64,000 bases of DNA from positions 62,001-126,000 of the forward strand of contig JAURVB010003513.1 of assembly GCA_033002965.1 (NCBI GenBank), read 5' to 3'. Every line of letters starts with the position of its first letter. Positions within the stretch are counted from its first letter, which is position 1. This document shows positions 48,386 to 59,574 of this stretch, piece by piece. Under the pieces are notes generated by a model. The model saw only the letters and a program-made list of their open reading frames with translations, was not told the origin of the DNA and made no database searches. Both the position numbers and the translations under genes were made by a program. Source of the DNA: Piper betle (taxonomy: Eukaryota > Streptophyta > Magnoliopsida > Piperales > Piperaceae).

Positions 48386-49297
48386 GGGCATTGTGAGATC
48401 CCTCAACTTAGTCCCACATCTAATACCTACTCGGAGAAGATCCTGTTTATAAGTGAGAATGGACTATAGATCTTTAACTTCCGGGGTACCCATTTTAAAG
48501 AATTGACTTAGCCTATTATGTTGCACTTTGGGCTGGGTCGTTACAAATGGTATCAGAGCTGACTTGGTTCCGTGTTAGATGGTGGGATGGACTAGGGACA
48601 TTGGCTAGGCTACCGGTCACAGGCCAAACAAGGTCGTGGGCTGGGGTTAGCAACGGGCCAAGACTAGAAACGTTGGCTAGGCTGCCGGTCACGGGCCATA
48701 AAGGTCATCGGCTGGGACTAGTAACGGGCCAAATATATGCATTTCGGGGACAAAATTTCCTAAGGTGGGTGGATTGTGAGATGCCTCAACTTAGTCCCAC
48801 ATCTAATACCTACTCGGAGAAGATCCTGTTTATAAGTGGGAATGGACTATAGATCTTTAACTTTTGGGGTACCAATTTTAAAGAAATTACTTAGCCCATT
48901 ACGTTGCACTTTGGGCTGGGTTGTTACAAATGGTATCAGAGCCGACCTGGTTCCGTGTTAGATGGTGGGATGGACTAGGGACGTTGGCTAGGCTGCCGGT
49001 CACGGGCCAAAAAAGGTCGTGGGCTGGGGTTAGCAATGGGCCAAGACTAGAAACGCTAGCTAGGCTGCCGGTCACGGGCCAGAAAGGTCGTGGGCTGGGG
49101 CTAGCAACGGGTTTTGGGGACGAAATTTCCTAAGGTGGGTGGATTGTAAGATCCCTCAACTTAGTCCCACATCTAATACCTACTGGGAGAAGATCCTGTT
49201 TATAAGTGAGAATGGACTATAGATCTTTAACTTCCGGGGAACCATTTTAAAGAAATGACTTAGCCCATTACGTTGCACTTTGGGCTGGGTCGTTACA

Positions 49298-50310
49298 TGA
49301 AACCTCGGCGATGAAATCCGATGGATCTCCATTTGGGTTTCTATATCATTTCATCATCTTCACTTGATCACAACGGAAGGGCTGGGAACGACGGCCGCTA
49401 GTCGGAAACACATGCCTGTTGTTAGTTGATTGAACTAGAGCTGCTTAGGAGCCGTCTTTTAGGATCGTCATTGATTGGTTGTTCCATAGGCTGGCCACCT
49501 ATGGTGGAGTCCAATCATGATGATCTTAGAGACATGTCCATGGACCTACCTATATGTTTGAGCCACCCAATATTTTATACAAAGTTTTCCCATTACGTTT
49601 ATGACTCAAACGGAGATGCTCATTACATAGTAGAATTTTCTCAGCTTTGTGTACTCTCCCAGCACCCCCGGTGTTAGACTATGTGAGGATGAAATACTTC
49701 ATAGTTAGAGTTGTACAGAAGTGTGACCAGTTTTTCATGCAAGAACCATTCACTTGTCACATGACTAGAGAAGTGAGACAGAGTTGAGCCTCTACCCGAG
49801 TATTTTCACACTCACCCTTCTAGATATATTAGTCCTACTATATGTTTTTTAGATGGTTGAGATGAGTAGACATTGACCAACGCACATTTCACAGACCAGA
49901 TGCATATCCTACAATTCCATGTAGAGTATGTTTCCATACTCCTTGAGACACGCTGTACATATACATGTGTTCTCACCTTCATTCAATCATATAGATCCCT
50001 CTTCAGCAATAGTTAATCATATAGATATTTACGAGAGTCATACCGCATAGTAGAGTTATCGCAGTTGTCCTTCTTCCATTATGGAATGAAGTGAGATACT
50101 TCACTACGGAGCAAGGTAGCTAAGACCTAGTGAGTAGTCTACTTCCTCTTATAGGGACACCTAAGTGTTTGACCTAGACTGGCAACGGTGAGTCATAGAG
50201 CTCATTAGCATACACCCTTGGTACCTGTGTCTACCATAGGTTAGCAAGACTCACAGGACACCCTAGTATAGCCATACGACGAGGAGTAAAGTGCCCTGAA
50301 GGTACACGTA
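49298..50310. other. Spacer right of the TRIM array
   Basis: No gene is recognised. The stretch 49680-50300 has mixed composition like a non-coding part of an LTR element. The frame at 49426-49677 has no domain. Confidence 0.4.
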
Positions 50311-51180
50311 TGTAATGACCCGCCAATTCCGAGCGACGAGCCAAGTGTTACTATATGCAACTAAGTGTCTCATAAAATAATTTTCTATTAATTTTTAATA
50401 TTTATAAAATAAACCCATGTTGTAAAACCCCATTTTTGGGTTAAGGTTTTACTCGATTTTAGTTTTTGCTCAATAGACCCTTAAGGGTGAGCTTAGGTTA
50501 TTCCCACCAAAGTCATTGCATTTTAGTCTCCATAGTTGCAGTGACCCTTGGAGCTAGTCTAGCGAGGCGATTCCACCATGTATGGTCAATCCAACCATAT
50601 GATTATAGCTTGTATGGTCAATCCCGTTAGATGATTCCAGCTAATATGGCATGTTTAGCCAGATGATTCGACCATGTGTGGTTCTGTCCACCCATATTAG
50701 TAACGAGCTAACGATCTTCATCAGTGTTCAATATTCCAGCTTCATGTTGGCCTGTTTGGGTTGAGTGAACCTAGCTTTAGAGGGAGAGCTACCCATTTGC
50801 CACCGAGAGGACATCTGCAGTTGGTTCCTCTGATCACAATTGATATGAGAAATTCCAAGGATGGAATTTTTTAAGTAGGAGAGGTTAAAACCCCTTTCGG
50901 GTTAGGGTTTTACCCAATTTTAGTTTTGTCTAGTTCGGGCAGTTTCGAATCGATTCAAGCGAGCTCGAGCCAAAACAATTTTATGAATATGAGTATGAGG
51001 CCCAGATTGCCATATGAGCATGTTGTTGACGTTGAATGTACCCGACATGCATATGATTGTTTAAGTTATGACACAGTAGAGCATGAGTTATCAATGTATA
51101 CATGTGGTATACATACAATTATTTACGAGTTAGTCAGGATTAAAGGCATAGATCTAGCCCGATGTAGCGTTTAGTATCCA
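50311..51180 (+). mobile_element. Ty3/gypsy debris: LTR fragments and pol 3' end
   Basis: TGTAATGACCCGCC at 50311 and TTGTAAAACCCC near 50422 resemble LTR starts. A related TTAAAACCCCTTTCGGG follows a purine-rich tract (AAGTAGGAGAGG) near 50886, like a 3' LTR start. The short region between them includes text compatible with the end of gypsy pol (SVQYSSFML-like), heavily broken. Boundaries are tentative. Confidence 0.4.
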
Positions 51181-51429
51181 TTTAGGATTATCTAGCTTTT
51201 TCATCTACTTGAAGAAGAGGAAATTCAGATCACTAGACTGTCCCCCTACGGGCCCAGCTTGATTTAGTTTAGGGATCGAGGCCCATTTACCCTTATTGCC
51301 GTAATTCCCTCCTACATAGTTAATTTCAGGACTTGAATCAGTTTCAAGTTCGGATAGTCTTGATCTAAGCTTTCCGTCTATTTGTATATTACATATACCC
51401 ATAGGTTGACCCGACTAGGCTAATGACTT

Positions 51430-51607
51430 TTCAGACTATGAGATCGTGCCACGTGGCAAAATATGAGCCGTCCAGTCAAACTTGGCATTCTCAAGTTGAG
51501 ATCCGGAGATTTCCCACATTTTAGAGCTTCACACCCTTTAGCGCCGCCACCACTTCGGTTTGCCACCATGGACACCCAGCCCTCCTCCAGCCACACAATC
51601 TGTAAAA
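51430..51607 (+). pseudogene. Possible truncated 5' exon of an unknown gene
   Basis: This block is less AT-rich than its surroundings and contains a G-box (CCACGTGGC at 51451-51459). A start codon in good context at 51568 (GCCACCATGG) opens MDTQPSSSHTICKT. The frame then runs straight into an LTR fragment at 51608. It may be the promoter and first codons of a host gene cut off by that fragment. I do not recognise the product, and the open frame alone is weak evidence. Confidence 0.3.
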
Positions 51608-51985
51608 CTCTCCTTTCCTCCATATTTCTCCTAACCCCGAGCACAAAGGCCAAGTACTTTCAAGCAATCACCTTCAGTTCCCATTAAACCACATGTCCGA
51701 ACGTACGTTGTACTAGATAGTACCTATAAACCTCCACATTTCTCCGAATGTGAGGAAACTTAAAATGGGGAGTTGTCAAGATCCCTCGGGAATGGAAGAG
51801 CTCTCTCAGTAATCCAGAGCTCATTGTGAATGGCAACTTGGTTTCACCATCTCTTATCTAACTGAAAACTCAATAAAATTATATATAGTCCCGGGAAGGG
51901 ATTTATATTATAGGCCAGAAGGCAACTTGCAGTGAATCTTAGATCGAAAACAACTCAAAGGATCTCATCTTGAAGGGTTATTAAC
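51608..51985 (-). mobile_element. LTR fragment nearly identical to 18151-18528
   Basis: About 378 bp match LTR A with roughly seven differences. Homology begins and ends abruptly without LTR termini, so this is an internal fragment, not a solo LTR. It lies about 680 bp upstream of the glycine-rich protein start codon. Confidence 0.85.
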
Positions 51986-52039
51986 CAAATCAACATTTTA
52001 ATATAATGTGCATTTCAGCTGTTAATTTCTAGTGACCAA

Positions 52040-52041
<2 letters not shown>

Positions 52042-52106
<65 letters not shown>
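52042..52106. repeat. (AT)n microsatellite
   Basis: About 65 bp of nearly pure AT dinucleotide repeat lie in the distal upstream region of the glycine-rich protein gene. Confidence 0.95.
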
Positions 52107-52107
<1 letters not shown>

Positions 52108-52603
52108 ATATTGTTTAGTTTCACACTTGACAATTACAAATATATGATTCAAATTATATTAAAATAATAATGTAACTAAAAGAAAAATAATATATATACA
52201 TAACTTTTATCACTTTAATCATGAAATCAAACAAATGCAATTATGGAATGGGTTAATAGGGAGTCGGACAGGTATCCATGAATTAGGAATGGGGGACCAA
52301 GGATATTATTGGAGTGGACTTGGAGAGTTTTAATTTTAAAGTTATTAGGAGTTTCACAACCAATCAACTATATTGAATCTTTCCTAATTAGATGGAACTA
52401 TATTCCAACACCAAAGAGAGAAAATTAGACCCTCAAAAAAGTAAATAAAAAGACAGAATATTCGGGGGATTCTTGTTTGAAGTTGCTTTCAGCCACTTGA
52501 TAAGAGTGCTGGCGAACTACCCAATTAAGTTATTCATCTCGCGATTTAAAGCTTCCGCCAAACCATCTTCTTCAATGTGTCTGACCTCACACACTTCATC
52601 CAC

Positions 52604-52611
52604 CTATAAAA
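52604..52611 (+). promoter_or_regulatory. TATA box of the glycine-rich protein gene
   Basis: CTATAAAA lies about 60 bp before the start codon, giving a predicted leader of roughly 30 bases. The spacing is normal for a plant RNA polymerase II promoter. Confidence 0.75.
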
Positions 52612-52665
52612 CCCACTAGCAGCTGGTTACTCAACATTCATCGAAAACTAGTTAAGCTACTGAAG

Positions 52666-52995
52666 ATGGTTAGCATGCGGCTTATCCAGATCTTTCTGCT
52701 TCTAGGCCTCGTTGCTTTCAGCGCAAGTGCAAGGAAAATGGCTGATGCACATGAAGGCCTTGAAGAGGATAAGAGCTTTTTCTTTCCTGGCCTAGGAGGT
52801 GGAGGTGGCTTCGGAGGTGGTGGTGGTGGTGGCCTCGGTGGTGCTGGTTTTGGTGGCGGAGCCGGCTATGGAGGTGGCCTCGGCGGCCTTGGTGGACTTG
52901 GTGGGGGCGGTGGGTTCGGTGGTGGTGGTGGACTTGGCGGACTTGGTGGCGGATACGGTGGTGGTGCCGGGGGTGGTTTCGGTGGATTCCCCTAA
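52666..52995 (+). CDS. Secreted glycine-rich protein (cell-wall type)
   Basis: This single-exon gene of 109 residues starts at 52666, the first ATG after a well-placed TATA box. Residues 1-22 (MVSMRLIQIFLLLGLVAFSASA) form a signal peptide with a plausible cut after ASA. A short charged spacer follows (RKMADAHEGLEEDKSFFFPGL), then from about residue 44 to the end glycine-rich GGX repeats (GGGGFGG, GGYGGG, LGGLGG). This is the layout of plant glycine-rich proteins of the cell wall, where they are structural or interact with wall receptors. The antisense frame (52718-53008) is a shadow. A degenerate paralogue lies at 62358-62600. Intact frame, TATA box and repeat structure support a working gene; the precise role is unknown. 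Confidence 0.9.
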   Translation: MVSMRLIQIFLLLGLVAFSASARKMADAHEGLEEDKSFFFPGLGGGGGFGGGGGGGLGGAGFGGGAGYGGGLGGLGGLGGGGGFGGGGGLGGLGGGYGGGAGGGFGGFP

Positions 52996-53701
52996 TGCTT
53001 GCATGCATATGCTACCATGGAATGTTACTCCGTATTCCTACGTTTTGAACTTATATGTGTGTGTGCTTCTATACTATTCTGAAAATGTGTAAGTGACGTT
53101 TTGGAATATGTTTGTTTTTTCCTATACAAGCACGTACTTATATAAGTCGCCTAAGTATATATGCTACGTGGAACTTTTGAAAGTGTGGGGTAATGATTAC
53201 AGGCACGAGGTTATCTTTTGGCATTCAATATCAAGCTTGGCTCTAGCTACCATGTTATTTCCCGTGCATATGTAAAGGATGTTATATTTTGCTATATTAT
53301 GTATATGATCTCACAATCCGGGTCTTAATTCTAATATTATTGGACTTTATATAGAATATGTTGGTGTGATCATGATACCACTTGATGTGGTTAAAATGAT
53401 AGGATGTTTCAATGTGGTGTATAAGAATGCGAAAGGATGAATTTGATAGAGCTAGATAGAACATCATGGGATTTTGGAGGGCCGAGTCCCCAATAAGGGA
53501 ATCTCTACTCGGGAGCCTCATCTCGTGGGCGTCAATTTAAGATGAGAACTCTAAGAGTACATTAACCTTGTGACGCTCTACACTCTCGCATATTTATAGA
53601 CTATAGCTCCTTCAACACACTTCTCGATTAATATAACTTCACTTCAACCTTCTAGATAAAGAAGATTCAAGAAAACTTCACATGCTTACTAGGAGAATCT
53701 T
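52996..53701. other. 3' flank of the glycine-rich protein gene
   Basis: This holds the 3' untranslated region and AT-rich spacer. No other gene is recognised. Confidence 0.5.
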
Positions 53702-54189
53702 GTTGGGTTTGTCCTACATCGGTCGTAAAGTGTTGTTGGTGACTTGTATATAAGTTAATGGGAAAGCCTTATTCGTTAAGATAGTTTTTGAATTAAGAGA
53801 TGCCCGTAACACTTATTGCGAGTTTTCTTTGTAGTTGCTTTGGGGCCCAAATGGTCCAACAGTAATTTCGGATTTGGGTGGGGGCCAAAGGGCCTAACAA
53901 GTGGTATCATACCCAAGTTTGAGTCGGGTTTAATTTAAGACGATGATGGTTTCGGGCCGCCCCGATGTGTGATAGGGAGTTGTTTGATTTGTCCCGTATC
54001 AGTCGTAGAAATTGTTGATGACTTGTATATAGACTAATGGGAAAACCTTATTCCTTAAACTAGCTTTTAGATTAAGAGAGGCCCGTGACACCTATTGCGA
54101 GTTTCCTTTCGTTGTTTAAAGTCCCTTTTGACGGCCCGAATGGTCTAACAGTAGTTTCGGAACTTCGGTGGGAGCCAAAGGGCCTAAGA
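53702..54189 (+). mobile_element. TRIM family 2 (TGTTGGGTTTGTCC type), complete with TSD
   Basis: LTRs lie at 53702-53899 and 53981-54189, starting TGTTGGGTTTGTCCTACATC or close to it and ending GGGCCTAACA/GA. The internal region is only about 81 bp, with TGGTATCATACCC as primer site at 53902 and GTGTGATAGGGAG before the 3' LTR. AATCTT flanks both sides (53696-53701 and 54190-54195). There is no coding capacity. The start resembles published plant TRIM LTRs (TGTTAGG...CCCACATCGG). Confidence 0.88.
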
Positions 54190-56170
54190 AATCTTTAGTG
54201 GGGTTTGCCTTATATAGAATTATTTAATTGAGACACCTTTTAATTAATTATATAAAATATCAAATTAGGTTTGTTTTTCTACGAAACTAGGTAAGATATT
54301 GTACTAAACTATTAAAGATAGAGTTTAGACCCTCATTGAATAATGAAATAAACTATATGATGATTTAATACATAGAATCTCTTAGAATTAAACTCCAATC
54401 TTGTAGATAGTCGCTCACTGAGTAATGAAATAAAGTAAATGGTCTCATACATATACATATATATATATGTATATATGTATGTATGTATATATAAAGAGAT
54501 AAATTAGAGATAACTCTAATTGAATAATAAGAGTTTTAGAGATAGCATATCCTAGGAGATACCATGTAAAATCTTAACTACAAGATAAATATGATAAGAG
54601 ATGCAACCCCTATTGGTCGTAACAAAATGACGTCCGACATTATCTGAACAAGTGTGTAACCAAATCTTAGGCCCTACCTGTTTCATAATATTCATTCCTC
54701 TCACATGCATAAAAAATGCATGGCGTTGTTCTAAAAATGTATTTTTTATATGATAATTAGATCGTCTGACATATAAGTACAACAAAACATCGAATTTTTA
54801 ATTATGCACTTGTTAGAAATATATATTAGCTTACTTTTAATTGTTCTACCATAGACTATTAATGAAGATCATATATCTTTCAAACTATTTTGGATCAATT
54901 CTTGTATTTATATTAATTAGTCATAAATACTATATAAGGTTCTAGACATAGAAGCAATTTATAATATCCTTCTTTCTACACTCATCTTTCATGTGATGTA
55001 CAAAATGATAAATTTCCTAAACATATGCTTTATAACCGATTTATAATGACTATAGTTAGTAAACTTAAAAAAGAAGTATTGTTTGTTATATCAAATATAG
55101 TTAATCGTAAGAACAGTACTATGAAGCATTATTGCTTCAAAGAATATAAAAACTTACCATATTTGCTTGCAATAAGAAGAGTTTCAAAGAAGCTTTCACA
55201 TTGCACCACTGGTAAGAACGATTCTCAAGATATTGAATACCCAGATAAGTTAATATTAATTATAGCCTTGAAGATTACTTTCAAAACATTGATGCCTAAA
55301 AGCATTGTGTCCAAAACTCCAAACGATTCTCACTTTTTTAATGAAAATCATTGTGCCTAAAACTCCGTTGTATATGATGTACGGTTGTAACCAAATTTTG
55401 GTCGGCCCAACTTTCAACTACAAGTGGGAATCCTCAAGCATGCAGTAATAAAAGGCTATACATATCGGGTTCGTGAATCCATTGGAGTGGATACGTCTTT
55501 AGGAAAAAGAGGAGAGATTAGGAAGGAGTGAATCTAACTTATGACCTTGGTATTATATATATATTAGAAAAGGAAAGAAGTGAGGGAGATTTAATAGGAA
55601 GATATGTTGGGTCTTATAGTTGGAGAAAGTAAAATATCTTACATTAAGAAGACCTTATATTTGGAATAGTCATTAGGTAAATAATGAAGTGTGATAGACA
55701 TTAGGAAGATATGAAAGATCTTGTATTTAGCAAAAGTATAAATCATATATTTTGGGAGGAGAATCTAGAAATAAAAAAATCTCTGAAACTCAAGAAAAAT
55801 TTTCAAAAAAATAATGGAGGGACATCTAGCAATAGAGCGCCTTACATTATTATAAATTAAGTAGATTAATAGATAGAAAGATAAATAGATATAGCTAGAT
55901 TGACAGATTGAAAGATAGATATATAGATAAAAAATTATTATCTTATTAAAATACGATAGCAAATCATAGAGCTGTTAGTTTTGGATTGTTCTCAATGTGG
56001 ATCTACTTAGAAAAATCCACACTAAGATGCACTTTTGCTAAATGTCTTTCATATGATTTTTTAGTTTCTTAATGACTATAAAGAATATTTTATACTTTTC
56101 TAACTATAATTATAAGATCTTCCAGATCAGTATTCCTATGCCTCCAAGTAGAAGATCAATCATATCTACA
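54190..56170. other. Very AT-rich spacer
   Basis: No gene is recognised. Microsatellites include TA/TATG repeats at 54449-54492 and GATA-type repeats at 55866-55930. The 111-codon open frame at 55025-55360 has AT-driven composition and no known domain. Confidence 0.5.
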
Positions 56171-56637
56171 TCTATATTCTATATACTATATAAAAGTTAG
56201 CTTTTCGACTAATGTCACCATGTGTCCTTTACTTATTTACAATAGTATTTTAAAATACAAAACTTCCCCCTTTTTATTATTACAACTAAAAATAAAAAAT
56301 CTAAAATATCTATAATAAGACTTTATATTAAGTTTAACAATTCTTAAATAAGTTGACTTCATAAATTAACCAATTAGCAAATATCGACTAATTAACAAAT
56401 AATAATATATATAAGTTTTTTTGTAAATAAGTATAAAAATAAGACTTTAAAGATAAATATATATTATAATACAAATCAAATGTTATAATAAATGTTATAG
56501 AAAATTGTTAATTAATGTCTTTTATTTAGTATTGAATTTTCAAATAATTTAAATTTATATAAAGCCCAAATCTCTTAAATAGTCAAATATAAAAGGTAAT
56601 AGCTAAATATCATCGTGCATCATGGGCATGCAACTAG
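56171..56637 (+). mobile_element. Short non-autonomous Helitron (about 467 bp)
   Basis: The 5' end TCTATATTCTATATACTATA followed by TAAAAG and CACCATGTGTCC has the style of plant Helitron starts, preceded by A. The 3' end has a TGCAT...ATGCA hairpin directly before ACTAG, followed by T. Helitrons insert between A and T and end in CTRR, so the ends fit. There is no coding capacity. Confidence 0.6.
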
Positions 56638-57714
56638 TTACTTTGGTTTTTCTTTCGATTGTGGGAGATTTTCTTCATACATATATAAAGTACCTATAAT
56701 AAAATTTTGTATTTTATATACTTGTAACTTTCTTCTTCTTTTTATAATTGAGACGATTGTAAAATTCTTTAGATCACTAATGAATTTTAAAGCTCATTAA
56801 ATCCACACGACGAAGAATAAAATTCATTTATCCTCACATATATTTAATTTTCTCGAATGAACTTGATTGAGGTTGATTGAACTATAAATGTTAATTACTT
56901 AAATCACTACTTTCATATGCATGATGATTTATTTAATTGCCTTAAATTTGAAATTTTTGGATAAGTCTATCTCATCTCATAGGAATGAATTTAAGCAATT
57001 TTATAAACTTGAGCTCCAACTTTGATACCTTCTCATTTTAAATAGTTAAATTCTTTGAACTATTATAATTTATCCTTTACATTAAAGCACCTGTTTTTTT
57101 GCTGTGATTGATTATATATGGTCCCACAACAATTTTGGGGAACATAATATTTATCTAACTTGAAATTATTAACAACTCTCTTGCAAAAAGAAGGTTTTTT
57201 TCCCACTTTCATCATGTCTTAGCCTTTCTTGAGTTTAGTTGATTCTGGTCCCACAACACTTTGATTGGGCCATTAATATTTCCTTTATTTGAAATTATAC
57301 ATGCCATTATTTATTATTAAGAAAACATTGGAATATAATTCTATCAAAACTTGGAAGTTCAAAATTACTTGATAAAATTTAATATATTTATAATGATATT
57401 ACTCCGATTAAAGTTTGATACGTAATAGTGTATACTTAATTTAATTTATTTACAGATTTTTATTTACTTATTTTATTTAATTATTGTAATTTATTATTAA
57501 GAAAAACTATGGAGTATAATTCTATCAAAATTGTAAACCCTTAAAAATTCCATCCAATTATTAAAACATTATATATATATATATATATATAATTAGAATT
57601 ATTTTAATATTATATACAGCTATATTTTTGTTGAAACAAAATAAATATTCATTATTTTTAAAATTAATGTTGTAACATTTATTCAATTTAATTTTATATA
57701 GTTCCTAATATATA
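56638..57714. other. Very AT-rich spacer between Helitrons
   Basis: No gene is recognised. TGATT(xx)GGTCCCACAAC-type text occurs twice, near 57110 and 57240, with a shared CTTGAAATTATT / TTTGAAATTATA neighbour, suggesting a local duplication of about 130 bp. There is (AT)n at 57571-57592. Confidence 0.45.
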
Positions 57715-58008
57715 TCTATATACTATTATCTAAAATTGAGGACTTTTAATACTATTTTACGAAGTGTCCTATAATTGTTATACAATATTATATTTAATTT
57801 TATATTAGCAAAAATTTTATTTTAATATTATAATTAGGATATTTTTCGAAGCTTTTAATGTTTTTTATTTTAATTAGGATTTGTTTTGATTGTTATTTTA
57901 ATTAGGATTTGTTTGATTTTTATTGTTATTAAGATTTGTTTTGATTTCAATTATCAATAGGATTTATTTCAAATCCTCTAGCCATGCATTGTGCCTGTCA
58001 GCCACTAG
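57715..58008 (+). mobile_element. Second short Helitron (about 294 bp)
   Basis: The 5' end TCTATATACTATTATCTAAA is preceded by A; the 3' end CCATGCATTGTGCC...GCCACTAG is followed by T. Near the 3' side, ATTAGGATTTGTTTTGATT-like text repeats about four times (57840-57970). There is no coding capacity. Confidence 0.6.
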
Positions 58009-59574
58009 TTATTAATAAATTTCAAATGTAGCCTGTGCATCGAATAGGTCTTTAACTATTATTAAATAAAGTAAGACTGCACATTCAATGAGGATGGAAT
58101 TTAACTACCCGATAAAGGATTAGGAAAGCACTAACAAGTTTTTGGAATTTTTAATAAGTTCGACACATTTAAATTTATAATGCACATGTTAATTAAGCGT
58201 TACCAAAAGTAGCTGATTTACTCATTACTGCATTAATTAATTTTTTGCAAAATTGAAAAGAAGATACATACCCTTCTTCCCACGCGTCCCCTTTTTCTCC
58301 TTTCATTTTTATATTTTGTTTTTTACAGGTAGTTTTTCCTTTCTTTTTCATCTTCTCCTTTGTTTTTTTATTAACTTCTACCTCATTGCCCTTCCTTTTT
58401 TTATTTATTAAGTTTGACTTAACTGCCAGATTAGAGTGGAGTAAATTATAAGTATATTTGTTGCATTATTTCTTTTCTTTTCTTCATTTTCTTTTTTTAC
58501 TCACATGTAATTCCCCTTTTTTCGTTGGTGATTTTACAGAAAAAAATATTTCTTTTTGTTGAACTGCCTTTTTTTCTTTTATGTAAAACACATTCTTTAC
58601 AAGTATACCATGAAATCAAATTCTAGTTGAGAAAAAGGAATTTATAATATCATTGTATCAATGGAAGGGACTAGACCGTTAATCATCGAGGGAATAAGTG
58701 AAAGGTGAGTGAGAGTAGGAAGATAAAGGATATAGAATCACTTAGCTGAAATTGTTGCTCATGCTTACTAATAATTATAAGACAGCGCTCTTCGTTTCTA
58801 CTTTAATAAACCCCACTTTGAGGACTTTAGGTCGGAGGTACTATCGCTCTCTTCTCTTCTTCTATATTACTTATTTACTTTAAAGGTGTATTAAATTTGA
58901 AATAATTTTACCTATTACTATTTAAATACAAGGTTTAACTAATTTTTAAATTATAAATATAATATTTTATTAGTTAGTAAATTTTTCTGTCGTCAATCAA
59001 CTGTAATTCAAATAATGGTTGAAATACTATGATATTTTTCAAATACAAGATCATGAGAGAATTTCGGGTTAAAAAATTAGTACTAATTGAAATGGCATGT
59101 GAATCGGATTTGAATATAGTATGCAATAATAATGAGTTGGACGGTTAATAGTATGATATGGTATTTATAAACATGGATTTATGCATATCGTAGGAAAATG
59201 AAAACAAAATAAAAAAAAACTACAGTGTAATTTTGATTCATTTCCTTATTTTTATAAATGTTTCAATTGACTTTACATAATGCAATAAATACATATTAAT
59301 TTCCTCATAGTGGACTCCTTAGTAAAATTTCTCCATACCCACCCACAACAAATGATAGAGTAGATTCAGTGGACCTGCAAGTCATGGGAGTTTCTTTTTT
59401 CTTTCGTCAAATCCAAGTACTTGAAGAGAACATTTATTACAATTTCAATCTACCATTTTTATATTTCTTACATCTTTTTGCATCTTTTAAGGATTTATTA
59501 CGAGTTGGTTATTGACTTTTTGCTCGAGGTCACATGCGAGACCCAACTTTTGACCCCACGATATCTTGTAATTT
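58009..59574. other. AT-rich spacer with pyrimidine-rich tracts
   Basis: No gene is recognised. TTTTC-rich tracts are common at 58280-58560. Confidence 0.5.

Larger units (their letters stand above)
46225..49297 (+). mobile_element. TRIM family 1 tandem array (four LTRs, three internal regions), interrupted
   Basis: LTRs lie at 46225-46378, 48392-48545, 48775-48928 and 49145-49297. Internal regions are 46379-46607, 48546-48774 and 48929-49144. Each internal region starts AATGGTATCAGAGC (initiator tRNA-Met primer site) and ends AAGGTGGGTGGAT (polypurine tract). They contain two units of a tandem repeat of about 72 bp with CTGCCGGTCACGGGCC. The junction between the first internal region and the second LTR is split by a 1.78-kb element at 46608-48385. 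Sharing of LTRs implies recombination between copies. Confidence 0.88.

Noticed and set aside
52718..53008. A histidine-rich antisense protein opposite the glycine-rich gene.
   Set aside because: Its residues are dictated by the complement of the GGT/GGC glycine codons; it lacks a promoter or signal of its own.
55025..55360. A 111-codon open frame in AT-rich DNA.
   Set aside because: Its Lys/Ile/Asn-rich composition follows base content; there is no domain or paralogue.
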